DNA from: CBDHFF01 sp965262395
GTDB taxonomy: Bacteria > Pseudomonadota > Alphaproteobacteria > Rickettsiales > Anaplasmataceae
Assembly: GCA_965262395.1 (NCBI GenBank)
Contig: OZ253531.1
Location: 310,001-374,000, forward strand
DNA length: 64,000 bases
Direction: 5' to 3'
In this document: positions 34,959-44,441 of the stretch, piece by piece
Layout: the number at the start of each line of letters is the position of its first letter
Numbering within the stretch: the first letter of the stretch is position 1
Notes under the pieces: model-generated
The model's database searches: none
Seen by the model: only the letters and a program-made list of their open reading frames with translations
What the model was told of the DNA's origin: nothing
Translations under genes and position numbers: made by a program

Positions 34959-36487
34959 TTGAACATTTCATCTGAGATCATCTCATAGGTCTTTATTGCA
35001 ATTGTATCAAAATTCATTGGTCGGATAATCAAGGTTGCTGGTAGTTCTTTAATAGTATCTACGAATACTAATAGAAATGCTGTTAGTATATGGCGATTAA
35101 TTATTGGCACATATATTCCAAATATTTTTTTAAAGTTTCCTTCTACTATAAGTCTCATGGACCATTCTAGTTCTTGATTTATCTTACTCATTCCTGATTC
35201 TATACTTGTCATGGAGATTGCTAGGAATCGAAAGATATAGGCATACATTAGACCTGACAGGGTGCCTATTAACATTAGATTAATCGAAATATCAAAAAAT
35301 CTTTCACAGAATGCACTTATCCCCTCGTTTATCCACCCTAAAGTTAATAAAACGCCAATTGATACTACTACTCCTGGAATTGCATATCCCATAGATAGCA
35401 ACTTAACCATGCATTTTGTTATTTTGCTTCTGAATCTTGTGAGATAACAGAACATGATTGCAACAATTACAGTAATGAATCCAGATAATGTAGCTAATAT
35501 CACGCTATTTGCTACATAGCCTATAATGTTTATAGGAGTGCCTTCTTGTATTAGGCTGCTAGCCCAATATAATAGAAACGTAATCGGTATAATAGCGCCG
35601 AGCATTACTGGTAACATGCATAATATAGTGATTAATAAAGTTTGAGTCCTAGATGCACTAAATGTAACTTGATATATGTGTGAATTCACTTCAGTATAAG
35701 CAGTTTTTCCTCTAGCAAATTTCTCAAAGATTATTAAGAAAAATGCAAAGAAACCAGTAGTGCAAGCAAGCTTTGTTGCGGTTGGATAATCATTTAATAG
35801 AAACCAAGATCGATAAATGCCAGTTGACATTGTATCTATGGATAATATTTCCATAGTACCAAATTCTGCTATTACTTCCATAATTACTAGAGAAAGAGAT
35901 GCGAATATTGCAGGGCGTAACATAGGTGTTATGATTTCATAAAATATCCTATGAGGAGGTAGGCTTAGTGTTCTAGATATGGATACGACATCTGTCATTG
36001 TTGACAGCCTGGCTTTTATTAGCATATAAACATACGGATAAAGCGATAAGCTCATAATAATAATGGCACCAGATAGTGATCTTATTTCAAAGAAAGAATA
36101 ATCATCACGAGACCAGTTAAATGTATTTCGTATCATAGTTTGCACTGGACCAGGAAAATCAAGGAGATTAGTATAAACATGAGCAATGATATAAGCAGGG
36201 CAGGCAAGAGGAAAAAGCAACAGTCTTTCTAGTGTTTTTCTGTATGGAATACGATAAAATGTAGTAAACCAGGCAGTTGTTAGACCTATAATGAAAGATA
36301 TAGAACCAACGCCCAACATTAGTTTTAATGTATTGATTATATATTCAGGAAACACTGAATTGTTGATAACCCAATACTCACCACTGCTAACAGTGGAACT
36401 AATGGTAATAGCAATGATTGGAAAGCAAACAATAATAGCTAACAACACAATGAACATGCTTTTGATATTACTTACATATACGCTCAT
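34856..36487 (-). CDS. fbpB: Iron(III)-type ABC transporter permease (FbpB/SfuB-like)
   Basis: 543-aa inner-membrane permease made of two fused BPD_transp_1 halves, each with about six helices. The EAA-like loops are visible: SISRTLSLPPHRIFYEIITPMLRPA in the first half and a divergent SGMSKINQELEWSMRLIVEGNFKKIFGIYVPII in the second. This double-length organisation is typical of the FbpB/SfuB/HitB ferric iron permeases. No periplasmic binding protein or ATPase gene adjoins, as is common in Rickettsiales where fbpA and fbpC are scattered. The 3' end is tandemly triplicated downstream. Confidence 0.88.
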   Translation of the reverse strand: MSVYVSNIKSMFIVLLAIIVCFPIIAITISSTVSSGEYWVINNSVFPEYIINTLKLMLGVGSISFIIGLTTAWFTTFYRIPYRKTLERLLLFPLACPAYIIAHVYTNLLDFPGPVQTMIRNTFNWSRDDYSFFEIRSLSGAIIIMSLSLYPYVYMLIKARLSTMTDVVSISRTLSLPPHRIFYEIITPMLRPAIFASLSLVIMEVIAEFGTMEILSIDTMSTGIYRSWFLLNDYPTATKLACTTGFFAFFLIIFEKFARGKTAYTEVNSHIYQVTFSASRTQTLLITILCMLPVMLGAIIPITFLLYWASSLIQEGTPINIIGYVANSVILATLSGFITVIVAIMFCYLTRFRSKITKCMVKLLSMGYAIPGVVVSIGVLLTLGWINEGISAFCERFFDISINLMLIGTLSGLMYAYIFRFLAISMTSIESGMSKINQELEWSMRLIVEGNFKKIFGIYVPIINRHILTAFLLVFVDTIKELPATLIIRPMNFDTIAIKTYEMISDEMFKEASLFSIIIIAINIAAMTIIVRTLGINTTTNKD

Positions 36488-36647
36488 TGCGGAATTTACT
36501 GATCTTCATAGAAGCCACATGCTAGCACATATACAATGCACATTGCAATACTTAACACAATAATCTGAATAAACAGACCCAAGTCAAGCAACGCTATTTA
36601 TGGCAGATTCTACTATCCGTAGCCAAGTAATAGGATATAATTCCCTA

Positions 36648-39600
36648 TTACTTAACACAGAGTATTTCAATGTTTCTAGTTGAGAGTATAGTCTTATCTC
36701 CAACAGAGGAGGCACACGTTAACAATACATTGTCATCACTGTCGTCTTCCTGAGAAGAGGCAGTCGATGTTGATAAAACTAATGTTGTACCAATTTTACC
36801 TGACACTCTGGATGTAGGATGTTTTGCAAACAATAACGTAGATCCTGGGAACAATCCTTCTGTATTACCATTAGGATGTTTTGCTCTACATGCAATTTGT
36901 GCCATGTTACCATTGACAGAATTACCCAATACATTCCCTCGAGATGCAGGAGGAGGAGATGATCTGTCTTGATAAGCAGCACTGGTGTAAGCGCTCATAG
37001 CAACAGCTCTACATCCACCGCTTTCTTGCACTTCTTTTAGGTCTCTCCATTCAAAAATCTCTGGTCTACCTGTATTAAATACAAAATATTCCTTGCTTTC
37101 ATCAACTTGGCCAGTTGATTTGTTAGGGAAAGTACATTTTGTATGACCACCAGGATTAACTCTCAAGTGTCCAAGTGCGTGTTTCCCATCTGCATAACAG
37201 AAATATAATTTATCTCTATCTTGCGTGCCTCTGTCAAGGTGTCCAGCTTGATAAGCAGAGGTAACATAATTACGTTCAATCCATCCAGATTTTTTGGTAC
37301 GCAAGTCACATCTCTTGAACATTAGTTCATATATGTCTTTGCTAGTAACATATCTAACGTGAATAGGTTTAGTTTGGATCTCTGGTGGATCTAACTCATA
37401 ATTAATATTCACTCCAGGTCCATTCGACGTGGCAATCTTTATAGTAGTACCAAAAGTGTCGATATATATCTTGCCTCTATCTAGATAAACATAGTCATCG
37501 TAGGGGTTTCTACAACCTGCTTGTTTGCAATCCATTTGCAATCTAGCCATAGGTCTATTCCTGACACTTCCACTGTGATCTCTTCTAACTTCATTTGCAT
37601 TCACACTGAATGTTTCCTCTCCTCTTTTTTTCCAGTTATACCATCCACTCCATTTATGAGAGTTTCCTTCGCCAAGTCTTGTTTTGAAGGTATATTTTCC
37701 GTTATGATCTCTAATAACTATATGACCCACATGCTCAGTAGCGCGTTCATAAGACAAGAATGCAAAAGGTCCTGAGTTGGTGGCAATTTTATACGCATCA
37801 CCGCCTGTGTTCACATAGATTTTTCCTCTATCTAAAGGCACATTGAGATTCAATAAAGTATTCTTGCTGCAACCAGAAGTACATTCAACTGTAATATTAG
37901 TATGTGGTTTGCCGGCGATTGTTCGTATTGCCGAATCTGGTACAACAAAGGTTGTACGTCCATTTTGCTTCGAATGGAATATCCGGCTCCATCCAACTCC
38001 ATGTCCCCCTAAACGCATTCTTACGGAGAATCTACCCGAAAGCCCTTTTGCTTCTACAACATAACTTGTTCCTCTAGGGTTTTTATAAAGTACATCTACT
38101 GTAGCAGCTGCAGGTCCTCCTTTGGCTATAGAGCCTTTAGCTTTAAGGATTATATTACCTTTATCTAGGTCAACATAATCGTTGTACAGGATTTTTTTCG
38201 TACAAGTATCACATTTCACTACTAGTTTGGCACGTGGAATATTATTAAGCTGCTTTATTCCTTCTTCAGGTATCTTGAAGACTACTTTCCCTTTGTTGCC
38301 AGAGCGGAAGTTTCTACTCCAAGGCACAGGGTGTAATTCATTGTCTCCAAGTTTGAATTGGAATATGAAAGCAGCGCTATTACTCACTACTTCAACTGCA
38401 TGTGTGGCTGCAGGCAAGAGGCCTTGTCTATAATTTATATGGAAATCTTGATGACCGGTTGTGGTTCCATAGGTATCTATTAATACATCACCACGATCTA
38501 GATAAACAATTCTGCTTGCCAAAGGATTCTTGCATCTAGATATTGTACAAATAGCCTCGAAATGCACATAAGGTCTGTTATTAGTAGTTCTTTTGATCTG
38601 ATATTCAGGAATTCTGAAAGTAACCGACCCGCCTTGTTTAGAAAGGAAATTCCTGCTGAAACTCACATGTTCAGCGCCAGGTTTGAATCTGAAAGAGTAG
38701 GCGCCAGTGTGTTTGCGTACAATGAATTTGTGCGTGCGAACTGGACCAGAATATCCATCTTTATAATTTGTTCCGTCTGTTATGCCATTTTCTATTTCAT
38801 CTCCACTTATTCTGAAATTATCAAAGCCACCATATGTTACACGGGCAGTAGGGTGTACAGCCGTTCCGCCAAGTTCAATATTAATTCTTGGTACTTGCTG
38901 ATCTCCTCTCTTTAAATCTATGAGTGCATATTCATCTAATATTTTTTTAGCACAAGATGCACATATAGCCTCCAATCGTGCTGCTTTGTGCGCTCCAGTG
39001 ACACCATCTTTATTGATCTGCGATACTACAGTTTTTGATTGAGGAACTAGATAGGTTCTACAATGAGATGTATTTCCTGTATTATACATTCCTCCCCATA
39101 GCTGTTCTCCAACTTTGGTTTTTCCAACAAAGGCACCCTTGTTCTTTGTACAAACAATTACCTTATGTCTTTCTTCAGCGTAATTCACCACTCCTTCAGA
39201 GTCAGGTTGATCATCTACATATGTATCACTAATCGGTGGATCAGCCTGTAAATCGACTAATTCCCCAATTCTCCTTGCTACTTGACCTCCGGGAAGAGCA
39301 GTACCAGTAGTTTTGAACTCATGTATTTTGCCTACTTCTAAATAATGATCAAATAATATATTATTTCCTGAACACCCACTACATTTTAGTTTAACTTTAG
39401 CATACTCTTTTTCTGTTTCTCCACTGACAGTGCTTTTTAATGTTTCACTTTCATGGACTGACCTAGTTATACAGTGTATCTTAGAGCTATGAGGGCGTAT
39501 CGTACGAGACCATACAACATCGTTTATGTTTAGTTTTAAGTCATAAGCGCCAGTATGTGTAAGACAAACGGTTACAGGTCGTATGCGTACCCCACCTGTT

Positions 39601-40106
39601 TCTGTTGTTGAATAGTAGTTATGTCTACCAAGATTCCAACCAAGATCTTGATAATTCCTATCACCTTCTATAATTATATCTTCAAAATCTACTTTATTAG
39701 TACCTGGTTTAGGTGTGGAGTGTAATGCATTTTCTCCTTCCAGAGGCACGTTTCGGTCGAACATAATATAATCTTCTTCTGTATTACGTCTACTACAATT
39801 GAGGCATCGTAATTTTATAGCTAATGGCTCTCTTTTATCTACGATAGCAGATACTGCTTCTCCTTTACGTAATATATTACTTATCAGACCACCAGCTCCA
39901 ATGCTAGTTTCCATCTCAATATCAGCACGATTCTGTATCTTAATTTCTGCACAATTATCACATCTCTGAAGTACGCTTGATTTATTTTCACCAGTATTAA
40001 AGTTTGGCTCACATGTTTCACAGATTTCAGCATGAAGAATATCTGAGTGAAATGCCAATAATAAAAATAGTGGAACTCTAAAAAATTTGAGTAATGTGTT
40101 GCGCAT
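36648..40106 (-). CDS. Secreted Cys-module repeat protein A (1152 aa)
   Basis: No known family recognised. Residues 1-26 form a signal peptide. An N-terminal Cys domain follows (C29/C32 and C49/C52). The body consists of modules of about 110-140 residues. Each has the order: aromatic strand, LG, WSR-x-F (or a variant), then a Cys pair (C101/104, 242/245, 382/385, 520/525, 632/635, 742/746, 860/865), then a Y-V-x-LDRG-x-I segment. The C-terminal 240 residues form a different domain with FEWRDL, GGCRAVAMS and IACRAKHPNG. Beta-rich extracellular modules are likely. It is the last gene in map order of four related minus-strand genes. Surface, adhesin or effector roles are all unproven. Confidence 0.85.
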   Translation of the reverse strand: MRNTLLKFFRVPLFLLLAFHSDILHAEICETCEPNFNTGENKSSVLQRCDNCAEIKIQNRADIEMETSIGAGGLISNILRKGEAVSAIVDKREPLAIKLRCLNCSRRNTEEDYIMFDRNVPLEGENALHSTPKPGTNKVDFEDIIIEGDRNYQDLGWNLGRHNYYSTTETGGVRIRPVTVCLTHTGAYDLKLNINDVVWSRTIRPHSSKIHCITRSVHESETLKSTVSGETEKEYAKVKLKCSGCSGNNILFDHYLEVGKIHEFKTTGTALPGGQVARRIGELVDLQADPPISDTYVDDQPDSEGVVNYAEERHKVIVCTKNKGAFVGKTKVGEQLWGGMYNTGNTSHCRTYLVPQSKTVVSQINKDGVTGAHKAARLEAICASCAKKILDEYALIDLKRGDQQVPRINIELGGTAVHPTARVTYGGFDNFRISGDEIENGITDGTNYKDGYSGPVRTHKFIVRKHTGAYSFRFKPGAEHVSFSRNFLSKQGGSVTFRIPEYQIKRTTNNRPYVHFEAICTISRCKNPLASRIVYLDRGDVLIDTYGTTTGHQDFHINYRQGLLPAATHAVEVVSNSAAFIFQFKLGDNELHPVPWSRNFRSGNKGKVVFKIPEEGIKQLNNIPRAKLVVKCDTCTKKILYNDYVDLDKGNIILKAKGSIAKGGPAAATVDVLYKNPRGTSYVVEAKGLSGRFSVRMRLGGHGVGWSRIFHSKQNGRTTFVVPDSAIRTIAGKPHTNITVECTSGCSKNTLLNLNVPLDRGKIYVNTGGDAYKIATNSGPFAFLSYERATEHVGHIVIRDHNGKYTFKTRLGEGNSHKWSGWYNWKKRGEETFSVNANEVRRDHSGSVRNRPMARLQMDCKQAGCRNPYDDYVYLDRGKIYIDTFGTTIKIATSNGPGVNINYELDPPEIQTKPIHVRYVTSKDIYELMFKRCDLRTKKSGWIERNYVTSAYQAGHLDRGTQDRDKLYFCYADGKHALGHLRVNPGGHTKCTFPNKSTGQVDESKEYFVFNTGRPEIFEWRDLKEVQESGGCRAVAMSAYTSAAYQDRSSPPPASRGNVLGNSVNGNMAQIACRAKHPNGNTEGLFPGSTLLFAKHPTSRVSGKIGTTLVLSTSTASSQEDDSDDNVLLTCASSVGDKTILSTRNIEILCVK

Positions 40107-40308
40107 GATTAGGCACCATCAAATATATTTGGATGAATGCTATCCCACAATGGTAAAGTAATTATTACCAGATAATGAATTAATTACCTATAAGTTGTGC
40201 GGATTAATGACTTGATTAGCAGCGTTTATATATATTAGACCATCTCATAGATAGACTTGCATCCTAAGAAGAGAGTAGATAATAATCTGCAAAATATTAT
40301 TATAGCCA

Positions 40309-40464
40309 TTAGTGGTTGTGATAACCTGCTATAGATTTTTGCATTGCATGATGCGTTTGGCAAGAGGGGCATGGTTTGCGAGCAACCTGATTATTAGATG
40401 AATTAAGACTAGAATATAGTATAAGTGCAAGATATAGTAATACACCAATTAGGAACTTGCTCAT
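40309..40464 (-). CDS. Possible 51-aa membrane protein downstream of protein B
   Basis: An ATG at 40464 opens MSKFLIGVLLYLALILYS, a clear hydrophobic helix, then a polar tail with CPSCQTHH. It is in the same frame as the end of the long open frame from 43593 only because of a one-base slip near 40620. If the slip is removed, the upstream gene stops at 40502 and this becomes a separate small gene. No good ribosome binding site is visible. Confidence 0.4.
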   Translation of the reverse strand: MSKFLIGVLLYLALILYSSLNSSNNQVARKPCPSCQTHHAMQKSIAGYHNH

Positions 40465-43400
40465 ACTTATGTAAATAAGAGATCGTTGTAATATTATATA
40501 GTCAGAATAAATCAAAAAGATAAACACGCGCCGGAGGCGGAGGAGGCTGGTTATTATTGTCTTGTGAGGTCTGGTTATTATTGTCTTGTGAGGTCTGGTT
40601 ATTATTGTCTTGTGAGGTCTGTTATTATTGTCTTGTGAGGTCTGGTTATTATTGTCTTGTGAGGTCTGGTTATTGTTGTTATTAGGAGCCGCAGAAGATC
40701 CTGTGGATGACTGAGTATCTTGCTCAGGCAGACTTACGGTGTGAGTGCCGCTTTGAGTTTCTTGAGCCAAATTGAGGTGCTGGTCGATCAAAGTGCGATA
40801 CTGGTTTTGGCCTTCCATTGCTTCAACTTTAAGGTGAACCATAATTATACCTTGCTCATCTCTGGGTACCAGAATGGAGAACGATTTGCCATTCGTGATG
40901 TTATAATTAACGTTGTGCAGGTTTTCATCGCCACGTGATTGAGTGTTCACTTTTACTGTTTGCACACCAGGTATTGGGGCAATATTTACAGCAAGTCTCT
41001 TACAGCCACACAGCTCTATCATTGCTGTTTTGTCAGCACCTGAAGGGCTGCTGCCCGTAGAACTGCTGCGAACTTTACATCTTGCGCAGTCATATTTAGC
41101 TGTTGTTGTGGCTACATCTACGGCAGCTGCAGCAGGCGCAGCGGCGGAGTATGAAGGAGAGCCATTAAATGCCTGTTGAGGTGTGCCCTCAGCCTGGTCT
41201 GATTCAGGTCCCGAAGCAGATTGACCATTTTCAGGAATGGTTACAGTGTAAGTATTGCCCTCTGCCTCTTCAGCTAAATCAACATGCTCGTCAATCAAAG
41301 TGCGATACTGATTGGCGCCTTCCATTGCTTCAACTTTAAGATGATTCATGGCTTTGCCACGGGCATCTCTTGGTACCAAAATCGAAAATGATTTGCCATT
41401 GGTAATGTTAGCATTATAATTGTGTAAATTCTCATCACCACGTGATCTAGTATTCACCCGTACCGTTTGAACACCAGGTATTGGGTTAATAGTTACAGCA
41501 AGTTTTTTACAGCCACACACGTTCATCATGTTGTTTTTGTCAGCATTCGAAGGACTAGATCCCCCTGAGCTGCCGAGAACTTTACATTTTGAGCAATCAT
41601 ATCGGTCAGTGTGAGCGAGATAACTTGCAGGGCTGCCTGGTCTTACTGGTAATCTGAACGACACATTGCCTTCTCTGAGGTCAATATTGGTATCAATAAC
41701 GGTTTTTGCAGTAGAAGTGGTTACATTTTCCAGCTTCACACGAACCATTGCAGAACCATCTGCTGCGGTTGGTACTAACACTCCGAAGTAGCCGCCTCTG
41801 GTGCTATTGACGATTCTTTCTGCGCCAGCCGAGCTAATATTTGATCTGATTCTCAAATTAGGATCAACTATATTTATAGCAAAGGATTTACATCCACAAC
41901 TTTCCATAATAGCCTGTCTGTCTGCTCCTGAAGGGCCCTGATGGCTGCCACGCATCGTGCATTTTGCACAATCGTATTTTTGGTTTGCAGCGAATCGTTG
42001 TGCCCCAAATGCCAATGCTACAGCTTGTTGAGCGTTGTTTGCAGTAGCTGATTGGGAGTTGTTTGCAGGAGCTTCTCCAGATGCGGGATCCACAAGAGTT
42101 ATAGTTGCGTTAGTTGTGTTTAGCACAGGGCGAGCTCTGAGATCATTGATTGGATTAGAGTGAGTTGAGCCCTGTTTTAATCGATAAATCTTAGGCACTT
42201 TTGGTTCATAAAGGTACGAAGGAAGATCCTTTGTAATCATGCCATTTGTGGAATATTCACTATCTCCAGCTAGAGCTCCGTGCCTTCCCATGAATTTTTC
42301 AAACTGCTTTTTCTTGCCATTATCATTCTGGATTCCAGCGACAGCCCAGTATTCATTATAGGAATTGTTGTCGCCAGCAGAAGAGAATGCCCTGGATTTG
42401 AAGGCCACTTTTCGACCACGAATGCCTTTAACGCTGTGTTTATTGTGTTTACCTTGATTTTCAAGGAAGAAAGCAACATGAACCCTGCCATTATTCCCTA
42501 CTATTTCATTAATTGGCAATGAAACTCTTTCAACATGCGTCGTCCCCTTGTTTATCCTGCTCGACCATGTTTCTCCTTCATATCTACTTTTAATAGCATT
42601 GTTGACATATCTCTCTACCCCAATTGAATCAATACTAGTTTTATCTTTCGATTGATTTACAGTGTGCGAGCTGTTTGTACCACTTCCATAATATTTATGA
42701 TATAATTGACCAGTAATATACAGGCCATTGATCACTGTTCGTGCAGTCATTCTACCGATATTAAATATTGTTGCATCATAATTATGAATTAGGCCAAAAA
42801 ACCTCGGACCACGTGTAGATTGCCTATCTTCGTGCGCAATATCACGGTTCGCCACATAATTACGAGATGTAACTACCTGCTCTTCTCTAGTGAGATTGGT
42901 TATAATTTGCTGATGACGATTTCCTGTTACCTCTATTGCAAGAGTGTTTCTAAGTAGAGTGTTATTATAAATTTTTGTATTCTGGAGTTCATGAGTTAGG
43001 TTTGCTAGATCGATATTCGTTGATACTAAAGGTCTCCTAACTAATTTTCTATTTACTTCATCTTTTGTTTTTCCAACTCCCTTATATCCATAATATGCTA
43101 ATATTGCTACATTAGCGATTGCCCTGCCTTGATAAACAGGAACCAATATATCTGCTTGTTCCCCAGGACGTATATTACTGTTAAAGATGTTTTGATCAGC
43201 AGCAGCTGATATTCTTACTTTTAGAAAAGCTAGTTTAGAGTCATCTGCAGATTTTACTATAATTCTTTTACATCCACAGATACTTATTATGTTTTCTTGA
43301 TCTATTAATTCTGGGGGTAGTCCTGATCTTAATGAGCAGGTATTGCAATCATATCTATGAGCCGCTTGTTGCAAGTTATTTGGAAGAGGTTCAGTAGGAT

Positions 43401-43593
43401 GAGCTGCATCCAGTCTTGCTTGCAATACTCCCACTACTGCTGTTAAAGCAGGATTGTCAGGTAAGGTTCTTAATATATCTAGAGTTGCTTGTATTTGTTC
43501 TGGAGTAGGGTCAGAAGCCGAAGCTTTATTTGGGGAAGCAACACTAAAAGATAGTGTAAGTAGCAACGTCACCATTGCAATGAACGCTTTCAT
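40309..43593 (-). CDS. Secreted CGCK-module protein B (1094 aa as read; probable frameshift)
   Basis: No known family recognised. GGAG precedes the ATG; a signal peptide covers about residues 1-26. Four modules share YDC-x2-C, an SPSGADK-like helix and CGCK-x-(L/F)-A-(V/I). They lie at about residues 78-200, 540-650, 663-790 and 832-940. Modules end in strands like SRGDENLHN, LVPRD, HLKVEAMEG and YRTLID. Residues 210-540 are unlike the rest. Near 40620 a 24-bp repeat coding for NQTSQDNN loses one base and the frame changes to RPHKTIIT; restoring it gives a tail NNQPPPPPARVYLFDLF and a stop at 40502. Modules 2 and 3 are nearly identical to the C-terminus of protein D. Confidence 0.8.
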   Translation of the reverse strand: MKAFIAMVTLLLTLSFSVASPNKASASDPTPEQIQATLDILRTLPDNPALTAVVGVLQARLDAAHPTEPLPNNLQQAAHRYDCNTCSLRSGLPPELIDQENIISICGCKRIIVKSADDSKLAFLKVRISAAADQNIFNSNIRPGEQADILVPVYQGRAIANVAILAYYGYKGVGKTKDEVNRKLVRRPLVSTNIDLANLTHELQNTKIYNNTLLRNTLAIEVTGNRHQQIITNLTREEQVVTSRNYVANRDIAHEDRQSTRGPRFFGLIHNYDATIFNIGRMTARTVINGLYITGQLYHKYYGSGTNSSHTVNQSKDKTSIDSIGVERYVNNAIKSRYEGETWSSRINKGTTHVERVSLPINEIVGNNGRVHVAFFLENQGKHNKHSVKGIRGRKVAFKSRAFSSAGDNNSYNEYWAVAGIQNDNGKKKQFEKFMGRHGALAGDSEYSTNGMITKDLPSYLYEPKVPKIYRLKQGSTHSNPINDLRARPVLNTTNATITLVDPASGEAPANNSQSATANNAQQAVALAFGAQRFAANQKYDCAKCTMRGSHQGPSGADRQAIMESCGCKSFAINIVDPNLRIRSNISSAGAERIVNSTRGGYFGVLVPTAADGSAMVRVKLENVTTSTAKTVIDTNIDLREGNVSFRLPVRPGSPASYLAHTDRYDCSKCKVLGSSGGSSPSNADKNNMMNVCGCKKLAVTINPIPGVQTVRVNTRSRGDENLHNYNANITNGKSFSILVPRDARGKAMNHLKVEAMEGANQYRTLIDEHVDLAEEAEGNTYTVTIPENGQSASGPESDQAEGTPQQAFNGSPSYSAAAPAAAAVDVATTTAKYDCARCKVRSSSTGSSPSGADKTAMIELCGCKRLAVNIAPIPGVQTVKVNTQSRGDENLHNVNYNITNGKSFSILVPRDEQGIIMVHLKVEAMEGQNQYRTLIDQHLNLAQETQSGTHTVSLPEQDTQSSTGSSAAPNNNNNQTSQDNNNQTSQDNNNRPHKTIITRPHKTIITRPHKTIITSLLRLRRVFIFLIYSDYIILQRSLIYISMSKFLIGVLLYLALILYSSLNSSNNQVARKPCPSCQTHHAMQKSIAGYHNH
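40559..40675. repeat. 24-bp tandem repeat tract with one 23-bp unit
   Basis: About five units of GGTTATTATTGTCTTGTGAG plus GTCT. The unit at the 40620/40621 junction has GTCTGTTATT where the others have GTCTGGTTATT, so one G is missing. On the minus strand, units upstream of this point encode NQTSQDNN and those after it RPHKTIIT. Confidence 0.9.
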
Positions 43594-44228
43594 TAAAAAT
43601 CTCCATCGGGGAAAACAACATACGAATGATATTAGGTGCCTATTAATTATGTGTTAATACAGAAAATTGTAGGCAGCTGCAGAGAGTCGAACTTAAGTAG
43701 ATTAAAGAAAAAACAGAATACATTAATAAAATAATAAAAAGCGCTAAAACAGGAGCTTTTAGCACGATTATTGTATATTTCGAGCTATTTTTGATCGTGC
43801 ATAAAAATCAGATATACTAATGTTTGTAGGTAGGGTCAATTTATAAAAAATCCGCCTGTTTTAGGGAAGGGTGCTCATAAAAAATTCAGCAAAAACATTA
43901 CAATTTAGGATGCTAAAAAGATTGGTCACTAAAGAACACTAGAAAGCGCTAAAACAGGAGCTTTTAGCACGATTATTGTATATTTCGAGCTATTTTTGAT
44001 CGTGCATAAAAATCAGAATACATTAATAAAAAATTCAGCAAAAACATTGCAATTTAGGATGCTAAAAAGCACTAAAAAGAACACTAGAAAGCGCTAAAAC
44101 AGGAGCTTTTAGCACGATTATTGTATATTTCGAGCTATTTTTGATCGTGCATAAAAATCAGATATACTAATGTTTGTAGGTAGGGTCAATTTATAAAAAA
44201 TCCGCCTGTTTTAGGGAAGGGTGCTCAT
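43594..44228. repeat. Intergenic region with triplicated hairpin blocks
   Basis: A block starting GCGCTAAAACAGGAGCTTTT occurs at 43741, 43946 and 44091, each followed by about 70 shared bases (TTGTATATTTCGAGC and on). A second shared segment (ATCCGCCTGTTTTAGGGAAG and flanks) appears at about 43849 and 44199. The spacings of 205 and 145 bp show nested duplications. No ORF is supported. Confidence 0.9.
43728..43764 (-). terminator. Rho-independent terminator (minus strand)
   Basis: On the minus strand GTGCTAAAA and TTTTAGCGC form a 9-bp stem (one wobble) around GCTCCTG, followed by TTTTTATTATTTT. This suits termination of transcripts from the Cys-module gene ending at 44442. The copies at 43946 and 44091 keep the stem but lack the long T-run. 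Confidence 0.6.
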
Positions 44229-44385
44229 TATTTTTCATCACCTTCATCAGATTTAGTGCTATCTTTTTCATCATTTTTATCAGATTTAGTGCTATCTTTT
44301 TTGTCACCTGCATCAGATTTAGTGCTATCTTTTTTGTCATCTCCATCAGATTTAGTGCTATTTTTTCATCATTTTCATCTGGCAT
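44229..44385 (-). pseudogene. Frameshifted DSTKSD repeat reading frame
   Basis: From an ATG at 44385 the frame starts MPDENDEK and then continues in repetitive KKIALNLM. One base later the alternative frame reads four units of KDSTKSDxGDK (33-bp period) to a TAA at 44231. The first unit has GAAAAAATAGC where the fourth has GAAAAAGATAGC, so one G was probably lost. Acidic Lys/Asp/Ser tails like this also occur in the neighbouring protein C, so it may be a detached tail or a decayed small gene. Confidence 0.45.
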
Positions 44386-44441
44386 ATTTTACGTTTTTCC
44401 AGGTTCATAGTGTGATGATTCTGGAGGTGAAGTTGCATGTT

